Below the pieces are notes generated by a model, which was not told the origin of the DNA, did not search any database, and was given only the letters and a program-made list of their open reading frames with translations. A stretch of 41,054 nt of DNA from Acidobacteriota bacterium (GTDB taxonomy: Bacteria > Acidobacteriota > Blastocatellia > Pyrinomonadales > Pyrinomonadaceae): assembly GCA_003223975.1 (NCBI GenBank), contig QHXS01000047.1:1-41054 (forward strand), written 5' to 3'. Of the stretch, positions 39,304 to 41,054 are shown one piece after another (position 1 is the first letter of the stretch; every line of letters begins with the position of its first letter). The position numbers were made by a program, and so were the translations under genes.

Positions 39304-41054
39304 ATGCAAGACCAGATAGAAGCACGAAGCACAAAGTCGAAAATGCCGCCGAAAGGCTGGCTCGCGGCACGGCGTCGAGCCGCTTATCAGGCTCCGCCGA
39401 AGTCCCGTTTCCGCCGAATACTGGGAGCTGTTTTCAATAAATGGACATTGTCGGCCGTCTTCGTGATCCTTCTCGGTGGAATACTGATCTTTACTTATTT
39501 TTGGTTTCTTTATTCCGACGAGATCGACCGCCGATTGCTCAGCGGCGAAGTATTTACACCATCGGCTGGTATTTATAGTGCACCAAAAAATATTAAGACA
39601 GGAGATCAAACCAACACGGCTGGATTGATCGATTACCTGAAGTCAGCCGGATACATTGAAAAGAATAACCGTGCAGATGCATCCCGAAGCCGTTTCTCGA
39701 TCCAGAACGGTAGCCTTTTGATCGAGCCTGGGGCCACAGCGTCTATCGACGGGAAAAAAGTTTTCAACGCGCTTTCGATTTCGTTTGACAAGGGTGGCGA
39801 CACGATCGCAAAGATCCGAAATCTCGATCTCAACAAAGACGAACCAAAAGCACGCCTTGAACCCCGGATCCTTAGCTCGCTCGCTGCCGAGGGCGACGGC
39901 CGGAGGAAAACGGTGAATTTCGACGACCTCCCGCCTTTGCTGGTCAAGGCGATAACCGTTACCGAAGACCGCGCGTTCTTCGAACATTTCGGCGTCAATT
40001 TCCGTGGCATCGCTCGCGCCCTGTGGAGGCGTTACGAAGAAGACGCTGACACACCGCTTTCCAATCAAGGCGGTTCGTCCATTACCCAACAACTCGTAAA
40101 AAATCTCTTGCTCTCGAACGATCCGACATACGAACGTAAGGCCAAGGAAGCGCTCATGTCGGTCATTCTTGAGACCCGGCTTACCAAGAAAGAGATCTTC
40201 ACGCTGTATGCGAACCAGATCTATCTCGGGCAGCAAACCGGCGTCGCAATCTACGGCGTCGGCGAAGCCATCGCCGGGATCATCCGCAGCCCGAATCGTT
40301 ACAACCCGTTCAAGAACACGGAAAAGGTCGAAGAGCGCCGTAACCAGGTGCTCGAATCGATGCTTGAAGCGGGCGAGATCAGCGGCTCTCAATACGAGCA
40401 GGCACGTTCGATAAAGCTCGAGCTGAAAAAAGCCGCCAACCGGCATGACCAGCAGGGAATGCCTTACTTCACACAATACGTTGTTGACCAGCTGCCTGAG
40501 ATCGTGACCGATCCCGAAGCGTTGCAGCACATGCGTGTTTACACGTCGATCGATCCTGATCTTCAGCGCATCGCGTACGAGACCGTGAGCAAGCGTCTTG
40601 AAAAACTCGACGGCTACTTCAAAAAGAAAACGAAGGGCACGCTCAATGCTGCATTGGTCGCGATGCGTCCGAAGACTGGTGAGATCGTGGCGATGGTCGG
40701 CGGCCGGGATTACCTCACGAACCAATTCAACCGCGCGACTTCTGCGATGCGCCAACCGGGTTCGGTGTTCAAGCCTTTCGTCTATGCGACCGCGATCAAT
40801 TCGGCTTACGACCCGTCGTCGCGCGTCCTGACTGCCGCGACGATATTCAAAGACGAAAAGAAAATATTTACCTTCGGCAATGACACATATGCGCCGAACA
40901 ATTACGGCGATACGTTTTCGAACAAAGAGATCACGCTTCGCGATGCGCTCGTAAAAAGTAAAAACACCATTACGGTCGACATCGGGATGCAAATGAACAT
41001 CGGCAAAGTGATGAACCTCGCCGCCAAAGCCGGAATGCCGAGAGTTGAAAAAGC
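39304..41054 (+). CDS. Class A penicillin-binding protein (PBP1-type), 5' part
   Basis: The frame is open to the last base, giving 583 visible residues. A Lys/Arg-rich cytoplasmic tail (about 1-46) leads to one transmembrane helix (about 47-70). A PBP1b-like linker domain comes next (about 85-200, SGEVFTPSAGIY, then IDGKKVFNAL). The GT51 transglycosylase (about 205-390) has catalytic Glu221 in VTEDRAFFEHFGVNFRG, then QGGSSITQQLVKN and ANQIYLGQQTGVAIYGVGEA. The transpeptidase begins with VAMRPKTGEIVAMVGG, and the active-site SxxK is Ser487-Lys490 in QPGSVFKPF. SxN and KTG motifs lie beyond the window. It polymerises and cross-links peptidoglycan. The start is the first ATG after an in-frame stop; a second Met 13 codons later is possible. 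Its promoter must lie in the 101-bp gap with the divergent epimerase gene. Confidence 0.93.
   Translation, partial: MQDQIEARSTKSKMPPKGWLAARRRAAYQAPPKSRFRRILGAVFNKWTLSAVFVILLGGILIFTYFWFLYSDEIDRRLLSGEVFTPSAGIYSAPKNIKTGDQTNTAGLIDYLKSAGYIEKNNRADASRSRFSIQNGSLLIEPGATASIDGKKVFNALSISFDKGGDTIAKIRNLDLNKDEPKARLEPRILSSLAAEGDGRRKTVNFDDLPPLLVKAITVTEDRAFFEHFGVNFRGIARALWRRYEEDADTPLSNQGGSSITQQLVKNLLLSNDPTYERKAKEALMSVILETRLTKKEIFTLYANQIYLGQQTGVAIYGVGEAIAGIIRSPNRYNPFKNTEKVEERRNQVLESMLEAGEISGSQYEQARSIKLELKKAANRHDQQGMPYFTQYVVDQLPEIVTDPEALQHMRVYTSIDPDLQRIAYETVSKRLEKLDGYFKKKTKGTLNAALVAMRPKTGEIVAMVGGRDYLTNQFNRATSAMRQPGSVFKPFVYATAINSAYDPSSRVLTAATIFKDEKKIFTFGNDTYAPNNYGDTFSNKEITLRDALVKSKNTITVDIGMQMNIGKVMNLAAKAGMPRVEK

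Noticed and set aside
39643-40992. A 449-codon open frame on the minus strand
   Set aside because: It is antisense to the class A penicillin-binding protein, whose plus-strand frame has every expected motif. Its own translation has no recognisable domain.

Overview
The window is one chromosomal segment of a diderm bacterium. LpxD, a heptosyltransferase and GmhB show a lipopolysaccharide outer membrane. Several features are typical of Acidobacteriota, most likely class Blastocatellia: a delta-60 repeat protein ending in a GYWKNHP domain, a giant beta-propeller sensor kinase, lineage-type secreted proteins and a PilA/PilRS locus. The lineage call is inference from remembered gene content, not from a marker gene. 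There is no phage, CRISPR array, rRNA, tRNA or insertion sequence. Nearly everything is densely packed protein-coding sequence.

Layout. 1-363: 3' end of a CCA-adding enzyme gene. 440-2149: secreted delta-60 repeat protein. 2287-6833: small M23-type protein, NarL-type response regulator and beta-propeller histidine kinase. Each of these three genes is preceded by the same 16-bp near-palindrome, placed 22 bp upstream of a -10-like hexamer. 6955-14205 (minus): DCC thiol oxidoreductase, mutS2, a secreted protein, a 49-codon small gene, dnaG and rpoD. 14327-18836 (plus): three tandem secreted amidohydrolase-fold proteins, two of them without metal ligands. 18887-22861: msrB, a zincin-like protein, a cation/H+ antiporter with lpxD, and a Uma2-family protein. 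22982-25811: priA and a membrane-anchored protein.

25808-36354 (minus) reads as a type IV pilus locus: PilS and PilR, then pilA with a candidate sigma-54 promoter and helically phased TGTC/GACA sites. Next come a Wzy_C-family ligase with TPRs (a possible pilin O-oligosaccharyltransferase), an ABC-2 permease, a TPR protein, a GT-C-like membrane protein and the ABC ATPase. The last genes resemble the PilGHI-type ABC module found beside pilA in Myxococcus.

36384-39202 holds sugar and LPS genes: a stand-alone phosphomannose isomerase type II cupin, gmhB, a WaaF-like heptosyltransferase and an SDR epimerase lacking the usual catalytic Tyr. A class A penicillin-binding protein starts at 39304 and runs off the end of the window.

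The observations most worth a second look are the three-site regulon around the beta-propeller two-component system, the pilA control region and its downstream glycosylation/ABC module, and short palindromic repeats that encode part of MutS2.
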